The notes: generated from the letters alone by a model not told the origin. DNA of 64,000 nucleotides from Microbacterium sp. APC 3901 (GCF_030407765.1 NZ_JASDCU010000007.1:30338-94337), one strand, 5' to 3'. Positions 35,844 through 44,441 are shown, counted from the first letter of the stretch. Numbers and translations: made by a program.

Positions 35844-35849
35844 ACCCTA
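35844..35849 (-). promoter_or_regulatory. Leaderless -10 box of the membrane protein/nitroreductase pair
   Basis: TAGGGT on the minus strand, 6 nt before the ATG at 35837. Confidence 0.65.
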
Positions 35850-35935
35850 CGCCCCGCACCGGCATTCGCTCTCGGCCTTGCCGCGGTGTCTCGATCTGTG
35901 CAAAGCGGAGCGTTCTCGTCTCGTCGCTTCGCTCG

Positions 35936-36111
35936 TGCGGGGTCAATTGCGCACCTCCCACGCTGTGCGGGGTCACAAACGCACGCCCCACGCCGTGCGG
36001 GGTCAATTGCGCACCTCCCACGCCGTGCGGGGTCACAAACGCACGCCCCACGCCGTGCGGGGTCAAAAACGCACCTGAACCACGCGGTTCCGATGCGAAA
36101 TTGACCCCGCA
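35936..36111. repeat. Family A 30-bp tandem array with inverted end copy
   Basis: Two exact-length 60-bp blocks (35941-36000 and 36001-36060, one difference) each made of two related 30-bp units (cores GGTCAATTGCGCACC and GGTCACAAACGCACG), then a partial fifth unit to 36075 and an inverted copy at 36092-36111. Units abut without spacers. The 35850-36158 gap contains this array and no credible gene; the open frame TPHGVGRAFV is only a translation of the repeat. Confidence 0.85.
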
Positions 36112-36158
36112 GCAGTCGCTGACGGGCGCGGATGCGGATGCGGATGCCGCGCGGCGTC

Positions 36159-36590
36159 CTACAGGTTGCCCTCCGCGTAGATGCGGAGTGCGTCGCGGAC
36201 GAACTCCGCGCCCTGCGTGCCACCGGCCGACGTCGCGTAGTTCGCACCGAAGCGCGGGTCGGCGACGTACATCTCGCCGAGCCCGACGACGTATCCCTTC
36301 ACGTCACCGCCCGGAACGGCGGCGGGGGTTCCCGGGATGCCGATGAGCCACTCGACGTGGCGACGAGCGACGTCCTGAGCCTCCGCGGATGCCGGGTCGA
36401 TGCCGCTCTCCGCGGCGGCGATCCAGTCGCGACCGAGGTCGGAGACGCGCTGCTGCCAGTCGGCACGCTCGGCGTCGGTCATCCCGCGCCACCAGCGGTC
36501 GCTGTCGGCGTAGGCCTTGCGACCCCAGCGCTCTTCGACCTCCTCCCTGTACTCGGTGTGGTCGAAACCGTCGAACATGTTCTCTGCCAT
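36159..36590 (-). CDS. Predicted internal-start isoform (TipAS-like drug-binding domain)
   Basis: In-frame internal start MAENMFDGFD at 36590 would give a 143-residue protein that equals the C-terminal domain alone. AGGAGGTGA (36598-36606) stands 7 nt upstream, one of the best ribosome sites in the window although it is inside a gene. Streptomyces tipA makes TipAL and an independently translated TipAS of nearly the same size, so a parallel arrangement is likely here. Expression is predicted, not shown. Confidence 0.65.
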   Translation of the reverse strand: MAENMFDGFDHTEYREEVEERWGRKAYADSDRWWRGMTDAERADWQQRVSDLGRDWIAAAESGIDPASAEAQDVARRHVEWLIGIPGTPAAVPGGDVKGYVVGLGEMYVADPRFGANYATSAGGTQGAEFVRDALRIYAEGNL

Positions 36591-36947
36591 GAGTTCTTCA
36601 CCTCCTCTCAATGCGTTGATGGTGTTCTCGACCGACGCGATCTGTCGCGCCAGGCGGTTCTGCTCCTCGCGCAGCAGCGCGAGGTGGGTCTCGAGAGCGG
36701 ACTCCTCGCTCTGCCGCGCATTCACCGGGTTCAGCACCTCGGCGATCTGCGGCAGACCGAGTCCGAGCTCACGCAGCAGCAGGATGCGCTGCAGGCGCAC
36801 GAGCGCGGCCTCGTCGTAGTGGCGATAGCCGTTGTGCGCGATGCGCGAGGGCGGCAGCAGGCCGACGTCGTCGTAGTGACGCAGCGTTCTGCTGGTGGTG
36901 CCAGCGAGTCGGGCGATCTCCTGGATCGACCAGTCACGACCGGTCAT
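36159..36947 (-). CDS. MerR family regulator, TipA-like (TipAL)
   Basis: 262 residues. The N-terminal MerR winged helix (about 6-75: IQEIARLAGTTSRTLRHYDDVGLL) is followed by a coiled-coil (about 80-115) and a TipAS-type globular domain (about 120-262), the part that binds thiopeptide antibiotics in Streptomyces TipA. ATG at 36947 has GGAAGGAGGA upstream. An internal ATG at 36590 carries its own strong Shine-Dalgarno (separate entry). The promoter has a 19-bp spacer holding a palindrome, as MerR activators require. Divergent from glycogen phosphorylase. Confidence 0.92.
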   Translation of the reverse strand: MTGRDWSIQEIARLAGTTSRTLRHYDDVGLLPPSRIAHNGYRHYDEAALVRLQRILLLRELGLGLPQIAEVLNPVNARQSEESALETHLALLREEQNRLARQIASVENTINALRGGEELMAENMFDGFDHTEYREEVEERWGRKAYADSDRWWRGMTDAERADWQQRVSDLGRDWIAAAESGIDPASAEAQDVARRHVEWLIGIPGTPAAVPGGDVKGYVVGLGEMYVADPRFGANYATSAGGTQGAEFVRDALRIYAEGNL

Positions 36948-36985
36948 CGCGTCCTCCTTCCGTGGATCCGTTCTTCGATGACTCC

Positions 36986-37016
36986 ACGGTAGAAGTTGAC
37001 GCGGCGTCAAGGTCAA
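36986..37016 (-). promoter_or_regulatory. MerR-type promoter with 19-bp spacer and operator
   Basis: -35 TTGACC (37011-37016) and -10 TACCGT (36986-36991) on the minus strand are separated by 19 bp. The spacer contains the palindrome TTGACGCCGCGTCAA (36996-37010). This long spacer with an internal dyad is the signature of promoters untwisted by MerR activators, so the TipA-like protein probably activates its own gene. Confidence 0.85.
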
Positions 37017-37075
37017 GCGGTGTGCCCAACCGATATTCTTCATCCGTCCGTCACACGGATCGGCTCGGCGCTCGC

Positions 37076-37081
37076 TACGGT
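37076..37081 (+). promoter_or_regulatory. Leaderless -10 box of glycogen phosphorylase
   Basis: TACGGT ends 6 nt before the GTG at 37088. Confidence 0.65.
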
Positions 37082-37087
37082 CGTCAC

Positions 37088-39574
37088 GTGCCCGAATCAC
37101 ACTCCTCCCTGCATCCGCTCGCCCTCGCCCCTGTGATCGCTCCCCCGAGCACAGCGGATGAGTTCGTGGAGCGCTTCCTGCACAACCTCAACTTCGACCG
37201 AGGCGTCGCGCTGTCGGCATCCAGTGCGAACGACCGCTACCTCGCCCTCGCGCACACCGTGCGCGACTATCTGATGGCCCGCTGGCTCGAAGACATGCGG
37301 CACCAGAAGGAGGTGCAGGCGAAGGGCGTCTGCTACCTCTCGGCCGAGTATCTGCTGGGTCGCCAGCTCGACAACAACCTGCTCGCCGCCGACCTCACCG
37401 ACGTCGCGACCGAGGCCCTGGCGTCGTGTGGCATCGACCTCGACGAGCTCCGAGCTCACGAGGTCGAGCCCGGCCTCGGCAACGGAGGACTCGGCCGCCT
37501 CGCCGCCTGCTTCATCGACTCGCTCGCCACGATGGCGGTGCCGAGCATCGGCTACGGCATCCGCTACGAATACGGGATCTTCCGCCAGACGTTCGTCGAC
37601 GGCCAGCAGATCGAGCAGCCCGACGCCTGGCTCGCACTCGGCTCGCCGTGGGAGTTCGCCCGCCCCGAAGATGCGCAGACGATCGGATTCGGCGGCCACA
37701 CCGAGAAGTACGACGACGAGGGCGTCCCCCGGAGCCGCTGGGTCCCCGCGTGGAACGTGCATGCGGTGCCCTACAACTACATGGTCCCCGGATTCCAGAA
37801 CGGTCGCGTCAACACTCTGCGCCTGTGGAGCGCGGTCGCCACGAGCGCCTTCGACCTGCGCATCTTCAACTCGGGCGACTACGAAGAGGCCGTGCGCGCG
37901 CAGACCTTCGCCGAGAACATCTCGAAGGTGCTCTACCCCGAAGACTCCACTCCGCAGGGCAAGGAACTGCGCCTGCAGCAGCAGTACTTCTTCGTCGCGG
38001 CATCGATCCACGACTTCCTCGACAACATGCTCGCCGACGGCTTCGACCTCGCGAACCTGCCCGAGCGCGTGATCTTCCAGCTCAACGACACGCACCCGGT
38101 GATCGCGGTGCCCGAGTTCATGCGCGTGCTCATCGACGAGAAGCACCTCGAGTGGGATGCCGCGTGGGCGATCACGCAGCAGTGCTTCGCCTACACCTGC
38201 CACACGCTGCTTCCCGAAGCACTCGAGGTCTGGCCGGTCGAACTGCTGGGCCGACTGCTGCCGCGCCACCTCGAGATCATCTATCGCATCAACGACGAGT
38301 TCCTCGTGGCGGTGCGCGAGCGCTTCGGCGACGACGAGATGCTCGTGCGCAACATGTCGATCATCGCCGAGCATCCGGTGCGCTCGGTACGCATGGCGTA
38401 TCTCGCGACCGTCGCCGGTGCGAAGGTCAACGGTGTCGCCGAGCTGCACTCGCAGCTGCTGCGCGACAAGGTGCTCAGCGACTTCGCCGCGTTCTTCCCG
38501 GGTAAGTTCACGAACGTCACGAACGGCGTGACCCCTCGGCGCTTCCTGCGCCTGGCGAATCCCGATCTCTCGTCGCTCATCACCGCCGCGATCGGCACGG
38601 GCTGGATCACCGACCTCGAACGCCTGCGCGAGTTGGAGCCGTTCGCCGAGGATCCCGAGTTCCGTGCCGCGTTCGCCGGAGTGAAAGCCGCCAACAAGCG
38701 TCGCCTGAGCGACGTGCTGCGCGAACGGGACGGCATCGAGATCAGCGACGACCACATGCTCGACGTCATGGTGAAGCGCCTGCACGAGTACAAGCGACAG
38801 CTGCTGAAGGTGCTGCACATCGTCACGACCTACGAGGGTGTGGTCTCGGGCCGCATCGCCGCGGCCGACGTCGTGCCGCGCACCGCGATCTTCGGCGCGA
38901 AGGCAGCGCCCGGATACGCGATGGCGAAGCGCATCATCCACCTGATCAACGCCGTGGGCGAGGTCGTCAACACCGACCCGCGACTGGAGGGCCGGCTGAA
39001 GGTCGTCTTCCCGCCGAACTACAACGTGACCCTCGCCGAGCGTGTGATCCCCGCAGCCGACCTGTCGGAGCAGATCTCGCTCGCCGGCAAGGAGGCATCG
39101 GGAACCGGCAACATGAAGTTCGCGCTGAACGGCGCCCTCACGATCGGCACCGACGACGGCGCGAACGTCGAGATCCGCGAGCTCGTGGGCGACGACAACT
39201 TCTACCTGTTCGGCATGAGCGAGCCCGAGGTCTCCGACCTGTCGGCCCGCGGCTACCGGCCCCAGGAGTTCTACCAGGCTGACGAGGGCCTCCGCCGGGC
39301 GATCGACCTGATCGCATCCGGTGCATTCTCTCGCGGCGACCGTTCGGTGTTCGAGCCCGTGGTCTCGAACCTGCTCTACGAAGACCGCTTCATGGTGCTC
39401 GCCGACTACGCGTCGTACATCGCGGCACAAGAACGAGTGGATGCCGCGTACGCCGACCAGGATGCGTGGACCCGCTCGGCGATCCTCAACGTCGCCCGCA
39501 CCGGGTTCTTCTCATCCGACCGCTCGATCCGCGACTACATCGACCGCATCTGGCACACCCCGCCCCTCATCTGA
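37088..39574 (+). CDS. glgP: Glycogen/maltodextrin phosphorylase
   Basis: 828-residue GT35 phosphorylase that releases glucose 1-phosphate from alpha-1,4-glucans in the cytoplasm. Family landmarks run the full length: CYLSAEYLLGRQL, NGGLGRLAACF, the TNGVTPRRFL block, and the pyridoxal phosphate lysine, Lys677, in EASGTGNMKFALNGA. Length and motif order match the bacterial GlgP/MalP group. GTG at 37088 is set by a leaderless promoter; the in-frame extension to 36962 would overlap the tipA-like promoter and is rejected. Monocistronic. Confidence 0.95.
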   Translation: MPESHSSLHPLALAPVIAPPSTADEFVERFLHNLNFDRGVALSASSANDRYLALAHTVRDYLMARWLEDMRHQKEVQAKGVCYLSAEYLLGRQLDNNLLAADLTDVATEALASCGIDLDELRAHEVEPGLGNGGLGRLAACFIDSLATMAVPSIGYGIRYEYGIFRQTFVDGQQIEQPDAWLALGSPWEFARPEDAQTIGFGGHTEKYDDEGVPRSRWVPAWNVHAVPYNYMVPGFQNGRVNTLRLWSAVATSAFDLRIFNSGDYEEAVRAQTFAENISKVLYPEDSTPQGKELRLQQQYFFVAASIHDFLDNMLADGFDLANLPERVIFQLNDTHPVIAVPEFMRVLIDEKHLEWDAAWAITQQCFAYTCHTLLPEALEVWPVELLGRLLPRHLEIIYRINDEFLVAVRERFGDDEMLVRNMSIIAEHPVRSVRMAYLATVAGAKVNGVAELHSQLLRDKVLSDFAAFFPGKFTNVTNGVTPRRFLRLANPDLSSLITAAIGTGWITDLERLRELEPFAEDPEFRAAFAGVKAANKRRLSDVLRERDGIEISDDHMLDVMVKRLHEYKRQLLKVLHIVTTYEGVVSGRIAAADVVPRTAIFGAKAAPGYAMAKRIIHLINAVGEVVNTDPRLEGRLKVVFPPNYNVTLAERVIPAADLSEQISLAGKEASGTGNMKFALNGALTIGTDDGANVEIRELVGDDNFYLFGMSEPEVSDLSARGYRPQEFYQADEGLRRAIDLIASGAFSRGDRSVFEPVVSNLLYEDRFMVLADYASYIAAQERVDAAYADQDAWTRSAILNVARTGFFSSDRSIRDYIDRIWHTPPLI

Positions 39575-39605
39575 CGCGGCTCGAACGGGGATCTCGATAC
39601 CCCTC

Positions 39606-39658
39606 TTGACAAGATCGAGATATATCGTGTTATTCTTGCGACACACGATATATCGTGT
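39606..39658 (+). promoter_or_regulatory. Strong promoter with palindromic operators for the DUF4097-padR operon
   Basis: A perfect -35 TTGACA (39606-39611) is followed after 18-19 bp by TTATTC/TATTCT. The operator ATATATCGTGT half lies over the spacer (39619-39630) and its mirror at 39643-39654; ACACGATATATCGTGT (39643-39658) is itself a perfect 16-bp palindrome. Likely bound by the co-transcribed PadR repressor. Confidence 0.8.
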
Positions 39659-39682
39659 TCCCTCGAACCAGGAGAAGCAGAC

Positions 39683-40525
39683 ATGACCGAGAAGTGGCTC
39701 ATCGCCCCCGGCGAAGAACGCGTCATCGACATCGAGAACGTCACCCGACTGAAGATCGGCCTGGTCGGCGGTCAGGTCGATGTCATCGCGCACGACGAAC
39801 CCGGCATCCGCATCGAGGTGCACGGTGTCACCACCAAAGACCTCCGCATCGAAGCGAACGACGGCGAGGTCGAGATCGACCACCCGCAGCTCGGCTGGGA
39901 CAACTTCCTCGAGGTGTTCCGCAACTTCGGCTCGGGCGGTCCCAAGGCCGAGGTGAGCGTCGCCGTGCCCCGCTCGATCGCCCTCAACCTCGGCGTCGTG
40001 AGCGCCGGCGCACTCGTCTCGGGCATCCGCAACGACGCCCGCCTCAACACTGTCTCGGGCGACCTCATCGTCGACACCCTCATCGGAGACCTCACAGTCA
40101 ACTCGGTGTCGGGCGACGTGCAGGTGCGCGGCCTCACGGGCTCGATCAGCGCGAACAGCGTCTCAGGCGATGTCGCCGTCACGGGCACCATCCGCCGCGC
40201 CACCGTCGACATCGTCTCGGGCTCGACCCTGGTCGACGCCGCCGGCGACGTGAACGCGATCAACGTCAACTCGGTCTCGGGCGGCACGACGGTGCGCCTC
40301 GACGAGTCGCTCGCCGCGAACTACGTCGTGCGCTCGCTGAGCGGACGTCTGCTGATCGACGGCGTCGAGCGCGGCTCCTCCGGACTCAACAACTACACAG
40401 GCACGACCGGCGAGCTGGCCGGACGCTTCGTCGACCTGCGCGCGAACTCGGTCTCGGGCGGCGTCACCGTTCTTCGCCGCACGCCCGCCTCGATCGAGAA
40501 CGACCCTGAATGGGAGGAAGCATGA
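39683..40525 (+). CDS. DUF4097 beta-strand repeat protein
   Basis: 280-residue protein dominated by a beta-solenoid-like pattern in which NSVSGDVxV / xVSGxLxV strands repeat at intervals of about 15-20 residues (residues 95-270). Matches the DUF4097 (adhesin-like) family found with PadR or anti-sigma partners in many Gram-positives. No signal peptide or membrane anchor is seen, so it is probably cytoplasmic. ATG at 39683 follows AGGAGAA. It overlaps padR by 4 nt. Function unknown; envelope-stress roles have been proposed for related LiaX-like proteins. Confidence 0.85.
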   Translation: MTEKWLIAPGEERVIDIENVTRLKIGLVGGQVDVIAHDEPGIRIEVHGVTTKDLRIEANDGEVEIDHPQLGWDNFLEVFRNFGSGGPKAEVSVAVPRSIALNLGVVSAGALVSGIRNDARLNTVSGDLIVDTLIGDLTVNSVSGDVQVRGLTGSISANSVSGDVAVTGTIRRATVDIVSGSTLVDAAGDVNAINVNSVSGGTTVRLDESLAANYVVRSLSGRLLIDGVERGSSGLNNYTGTTGELAGRFVDLRANSVSGGVTVLRRTPASIENDPEWEEA

Positions 40526-41148
40526 GTCCCGCAGTCTTCTCCCACGGTGACCTCAGGCTCTACCTGCTCTCACTGCTCGCCGAGGCTCCTCAGCACGGTT
40601 ACGGCATCATCCAGGCCCTGACCGATCGCACGGGTGGCACCTACACGCCGAGCGCCGGCACCATCTACCCGCGGCTCGCGAAGCTCGAGGAAGAGGGTCT
40701 GGTCAGCAAGACCGTCGACGGCCGCACCACGATCTACTCGATCACGGATGCCGGACGCGCCGAGCTCTCGTCGCGCGAAGGCGACCTCGCCGGCATCGAG
40801 GCGGGTCTCACCGACTCGGTGCGACTGATCGCCAACGAGGTGCGGCAGAGCGTCAAGGAGGCCATGAAGAGCCTGCGCGCCGACCTGGCCACGGCTGAGA
40901 AGGACGACCGCGCAGCATCCAAGTCCCGCCCGCGCACCGCAGGCGACGACGAGCGCATCATCAGCCGCGAGGAGATGCACCGGGCGGATGCCGTGATCAA
41001 CGCGTTCCGAGCCCGCGTACGCACCGACCTCCGCACCCACGTGGCGCAGGGCGGCACACTGCCGGCATCCGTCGTCACGCAGTTGGAGGACGGGCTGGAT
41101 GCCGCGGCGCGCGGAATCACCACGGCGCTGGCGTCACTCCGTCGCTGA
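40522..41148 (+). CDS. PadR family transcriptional regulator
   Basis: 208 residues. N-terminal PadR winged helix with LYLLSLLAEAPQHGYGIIQAL and TIYPRLAKLEEEGLV (about 10-75), then a long helical C-terminus for dimerisation that includes a charged, Arg-rich segment (about 130-165). ATG at 40522 has GGGAGGAAG and overlaps the DUF4097 stop. Autorepression through the ATATCGTGT-type palindromes upstream of the operon is likely. Confidence 0.9.
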   Translation: MSPAVFSHGDLRLYLLSLLAEAPQHGYGIIQALTDRTGGTYTPSAGTIYPRLAKLEEEGLVSKTVDGRTTIYSITDAGRAELSSREGDLAGIEAGLTDSVRLIANEVRQSVKEAMKSLRADLATAEKDDRAASKSRPRTAGDDERIISREEMHRADAVINAFRARVRTDLRTHVAQGGTLPASVVTQLEDGLDAAARGITTALASLRR

Positions 41149-41161
41149 CCTCGCCCCCGGC

Positions 41162-41211
41162 ATACGACCGAAGCCCCTCCCGTCACTCGACGAGAGGGGC
41201 TTCGGTCGTAT
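41162..41211. terminator. 18-bp perfect hairpin between convergent genes
   Basis: ATACGACCGAAGCCCCTC (41162-41179) and its exact reverse complement (41194-41211) flank a 14-nt loop, between padR and the universal stress gene. Confidence 0.85.
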
Positions 41212-41321
41212 CGATGGCTGACGTCCTCCGGTCGCCTGGGCTGTTCGGTCGATCTGACCAGCCGGGCGGGAGCCGACCAGCCATCCGTGCCGGAAAGGGA
41301 CGGACGGAGGGCCGGATGAGA

Positions 41322-41864
41322 CTATTCGGTCCAGATCTCGGGCTGCGAGTCGGGAACCGGGTCCTGCAGGGGCACGACCATCACCGGCCGCTGCTGACGG
41401 TGCGCGAGCCGGGCGGCGACGGATCCGGTGAAGAACTCCCGGATCGACTCGCCGATGCCGCGCTTGCGCGTGCCGACGACGATCAGCTGAGCGTCGAGCT
41501 TGTTGGCGAGCTGCTTGATGGCGAGGGCCGGGTCACCCACGAGCTGGCGGGCCGTCCACGTCAGTCCTGTCCCCTCGAGGGCGGCAGCGGCCTCGGCCTG
41601 CACGGCCTCGAACTCGGCCGCGCCGGCGTTGAGGTTGATGTCGATGGGCGCCGAGTGCACGTAGCCATCAGGATCTTCATAGGTGACGAAGCGCGTGACG
41701 TCGACGTGCGCCACCACGAGCGGAACCCGGAGGAGCCGCGCGTACCTCGCAGCCTCTTCGATCACGCGCGCGGGCTGCCCCGGCTGCATCCCGACGATCA
41801 CGGCCTTCTGCAGTGTCGCGTTCTGTGCGGCCTCGTCGGTGGGCGTCGAGGTGTTGTCGGTCAT
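41322..41864 (-). CDS. Universal stress protein family
   Basis: 180-residue single-domain UspA fold. ATP-binding type ending G-x2-G-x9-G(S) appears as GTRKRGIGESIREFFTGSVA, so this is probably an ATP-binding Usp. ATG at 41864 is preferred over the ATG at 41882 because GGGAG stands about 8 nt before it. Monocistronic. Stress-related role by family. Confidence 0.88.
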   Translation of the reverse strand: MTDNTSTPTDEAAQNATLQKAVIVGMQPGQPARVIEEAARYARLLRVPLVVAHVDVTRFVTYEDPDGYVHSAPIDINLNAGAAEFEAVQAEAAAALEGTGLTWTARQLVGDPALAIKQLANKLDAQLIVVGTRKRGIGESIREFFTGSVAARLAHRQQRPVMVVPLQDPVPDSQPEIWTE

Positions 41865-42013
41865 GAAGATCGCTCCCTTCACCAGCTGCCAACGGGCCAG
41901 TGCGGTCTGGCCGCGTGCTATTCTGAATGCTACTCTTACCGGCCCTCAGCCGGTGTCGTGAATGACTCGGGCAGATGATTGTCCGCAGCTTAACTCGTGA
42001 GGGGGTCTCAGGC

Positions 42014-42202
42014 ATGGGCCGTGGCCGTCAAAAGGCGAAACACACCAAGATCGCCCGCGAACTGAAGTCGTTCAGTCCGTCGGTGAACTACTCGGCGCTC
42101 GAGCGCGAACTCGCGCACCCGAGCGACGCTGAAGACGCATATGTCGACAAGTGGGCCGACGAGTATGCGGACGAAGACGAGGACGAACTCGAAAAGGCCT
42201 GA
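42014..42202 (+). CDS. DUF3073 domain protein
   Basis: 62-residue actinobacterial protein. Basic N-terminus (GRGRQKAKHTKIARELK) and very acidic C-terminus (DEYADEDEDELEKA) are diagnostic of DUF3073, often found near purM/purF. ATG at 42014 follows a GAGGGGG stretch; upstream in-frame ATG at 41975 is less likely. Function unknown; followed by a terminator. Confidence 0.88.
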   Translation: MGRGRQKAKHTKIARELKSFSPSVNYSALERELAHPSDAEDAYVDKWADEYADEDEDELEKA

Positions 42203-42226
42203 CCGCCGATTCGTTCGTCGTCGACT

Positions 42227-42250
42227 CCCCCGTGCGATGCACGGGGGTTT
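42227..42250 (+). terminator. Rho-independent terminator after DUF3073
   Basis: CCCCCGTGC / GCACGGGGG stem (9 bp, 3-nt loop) followed by TTT. Confidence 0.8.
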
Positions 42251-42299
42251 CGTCGTACCCGGAACGGGTACCGACCGATCGACCTGAGAGGATTTCCTC

Positions 42300-43112
42300 A
42301 TGGCTCGTGTCGTGTCCCTCTTCCGTCACCCGCTCAAGGGCTTCACTCCCCAATCCGTCGATTCCCTGACCGTGCAACCCGACGGCCGGATCGCGGGCGA
42401 TCGCGTGCTGGCTTTCCGCTTCGCCGATGCGAGCGCCCCGGAGCACCGCGACGGGCTCGACCACTGGCCGAAGGCGAAGGGGCTCTCGCTGCAGGACTTT
42501 CCCGGGCTCGCGGCGCTGCGCACCGACTACGACGATGCCCGGCAGCGCGTGCGGATCGAGCACGAGGGAGCAGTGCTCGTCGAGGCCGGACTCGACGACG
42601 CCGGTCGTGTCGATCTCGCAGATGCCGTGACCGAGTTCGTGCTCGCGAGCGCGGAGGGCCGGCGGGCCCGCCGCCCCGGGCGACTGCCGCTCGTGCTGGT
42701 GGGCGATGGCGTGACGTCGAGGTTCCAGGACCGCGCTCGCGGGTACGTCTCGGTGCACAGTCGCGGCAGCGTCGACGCGCTCAGCGACGCCCTCGGCTTC
42801 GGCATCGACGACCGCCGGTTCCGCTCGAATGTGGTGGTCGATGACGTCGCCCCGTGGTCAGAGCTCGACTGGACGGGTGGGCTGAGCATCGGTCAGGTGA
42901 CGTTCCGCACCGCGGGTCCGATCGTGCGATGCCTGGCGACACATGCCAACCCCGACACCGGCGTCCGCGACGCGAAGGTGCTCAAGACTCTCACGAGCGA
43001 CCTCGGGCAGGACGAGCCGACGCTGGGCCGACTGCTGCTGCCGGGCGAGACGAAGGACGGATCGTGGTCCGGTGGTGTCATCCGCATCGGCGACGAGGTG
43101 CGGGTGCGCTGA
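42300..43112 (+). CDS. MOSC domain protein with MOSC_N barrel
   Basis: 270-residue protein of the MOSC class (molybdenum cofactor sulfurase C-terminal-like), with an N-terminal beta-barrel beginning VVSLFRHPLKG, a lysine typical of MOSC_N, and a Cys in GPIVRCLATHANPDTG that corresponds to the molybdenum-ligand Cys of YcbX/mARC proteins. Likely a molybdoenzyme acting on N-hydroxylated compounds. AGAGGA ribosome site before ATG at 42300. Convergent with the CynX-like gene. Confidence 0.87.
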   Translation: MARVVSLFRHPLKGFTPQSVDSLTVQPDGRIAGDRVLAFRFADASAPEHRDGLDHWPKAKGLSLQDFPGLAALRTDYDDARQRVRIEHEGAVLVEAGLDDAGRVDLADAVTEFVLASAEGRRARRPGRLPLVLVGDGVTSRFQDRARGYVSVHSRGSVDALSDALGFGIDDRRFRSNVVVDDVAPWSELDWTGGLSIGQVTFRTAGPIVRCLATHANPDTGVRDAKVLKTLTSDLGQDEPTLGRLLLPGETKDGSWSGGVIRIGDEVRVR

Positions 43113-43142
43113 GATCGCACGGGCGCTGAGCCTCGCCCGCAG

Positions 43143-44441
43143 TCACCAACGGCCGTGCCGGCGCTCCCAGTCCTCTTCGATCGTGCGACGGCGTCCGGCG
43201 ATCCACCCTGCGGGGATCACGGCGACCAGCACGCCGACGAGCAGCCACAGCGGGATCAGCCAGCTTCCGGTCGCGTCGTGCAGCAAGCCGATGAGCAACG
43301 GGAACACCGCGGCGACCGCGTAGCCGATGCTCTGCACGAATCCGCTGAGGGCGACGGCGCTCTCGGGTGTGCGGGAGCGGATGCTGAGCAAGACGAGCGC
43401 GAGCGGGAACAGCGCGGCAGCGAGTCCGAAGAACGCTACCCACAGCGGCAGACCGACGGTCGGGAGGAACAGCATCCCGCCGAGGCCGATGAGCCCGAAG
43501 GCGATCGCGATGAAGAACACGGGTCTGGTCGCCTGGAAGCGCACGATGAGGATCGGCACGAGCAGCGAGCACGGCAGTCCCATCAGGCCGAACAGCGAGA
43601 GCAGCAACCCGGCGTTGGCGGGCGACACCCCGCCCACATCGATCATGATCGTGGGCAGCCAGGCGAAGGACACATAGGCGATCGTCGAGGAAGCCGCGAA
43701 CACGAGAGCGATCGACCAGGCCATGGGCAGCCGCCAGAGCCGCCCGAAGACGCGGGGGCTCGCGGGCGTCGTCGCGATCGGGCCGGTCGCCATCGAGGCG
43801 GCATCCGCGTCGGCACTGATCTCGGCAGGGGAAGCGCTCCGCGGAGCTGCCGCGACGGCGTCCGCTCGACTCGTGACCAGCATCGCCACCCACGGCACCA
43901 GCGCGATCGCGGCGAACACACCCCACAGGCCCAGTGAGACCCGCCACCCCGCCGAATCGGCGACGGGCACGGCGACCAGCGGCGGCACGAACGTCGACAC
44001 CGCCATGGTGGTCGAGTACACGGTCATCATCAGACCGAGTCGATCCGGGAAGTACTTCTTCACCAGGGGCGGCAGCAGCACATTGCCCGATCCGACACCG
44101 GCGAAGACCACGGCAGTCGCGGCGAGCAGCGATGTCGAGTCGACCGCGAGGCCTCGCAGCAGCAGACCTGCGGCGATCAGACCGATCGCGACCACCGCCA
44201 CGCGCTCGAGTCCGAAGCGGCGCTCGAACAGCGGGGTCAGCAGACCGAAGACGGCGAAGCACACCGGCGGCGCCGCGCCGATCAGACCGACGACGACCGA
44301 GGACACCGCGAAGTCCTCGGCGACGTGATCGAGCACGGGCGACAGGGATGCCACGGCCGAGCGCAACGAGAAGGCGACCAGCACGATGCCGATCAGGGCG
44401 AGCGCACGTCCGCGCCAGAGCGGCTGCGCACCTGCGGTCAC
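43143..44441 (-). CDS. MFS transporter, CynX/NimT-like
   Basis: 432-residue major facilitator with 12 helices. Segments SLRSAVASLSPVL, GVGSGNVLLPPLVKKYFPDR and SFAWLPTIMIDVGG match the CynX/NimT (cyanate/nitroimidazole) subfamily. GTG at 44441 overlaps the purF stop by 4 nt (GTGA), which selects it over an alternative GTG at 44465. Co-translation with purF is unexpected for a cyanate carrier and hints at a purine-linked or amine-linked substrate. Confidence 0.87.
   Translation of the reverse strand: MTAGAQPLWRGRALALIGIVLVAFSLRSAVASLSPVLDHVAEDFAVSSVVVGLIGAAPPVCFAVFGLLTPLFERRFGLERVAVVAIGLIAAGLLLRGLAVDSTSLLAATAVVFAGVGSGNVLLPPLVKKYFPDRLGLMMTVYSTTMAVSTFVPPLVAVPVADSAGWRVSLGLWGVFAAIALVPWVAMLVTSRADAVAAAPRSASPAEISADADAASMATGPIATTPASPRVFGRLWRLPMAWSIALVFAASSTIAYVSFAWLPTIMIDVGGVSPANAGLLLSLFGLMGLPCSLLVPILIVRFQATRPVFFIAIAFGLIGLGGMLFLPTVGLPLWVAFFGLAAALFPLALVLLSIRSRTPESAVALSGFVQSIGYAVAAVFPLLIGLLHDATGSWLIPLWLLVGVLVAVIPAGWIAGRRRTIEEDWERRHGRW

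Noticed and set aside
35863..36066. ORF with TPHGVGRAFV repeats
   Set aside because: Direct translation of a 30-bp DNA repeat with no start signal or conserved feature.
35941..36075. CRISPR array
   Set aside because: Repeats are 30 bp but abut with no spacers and there are no cas genes.
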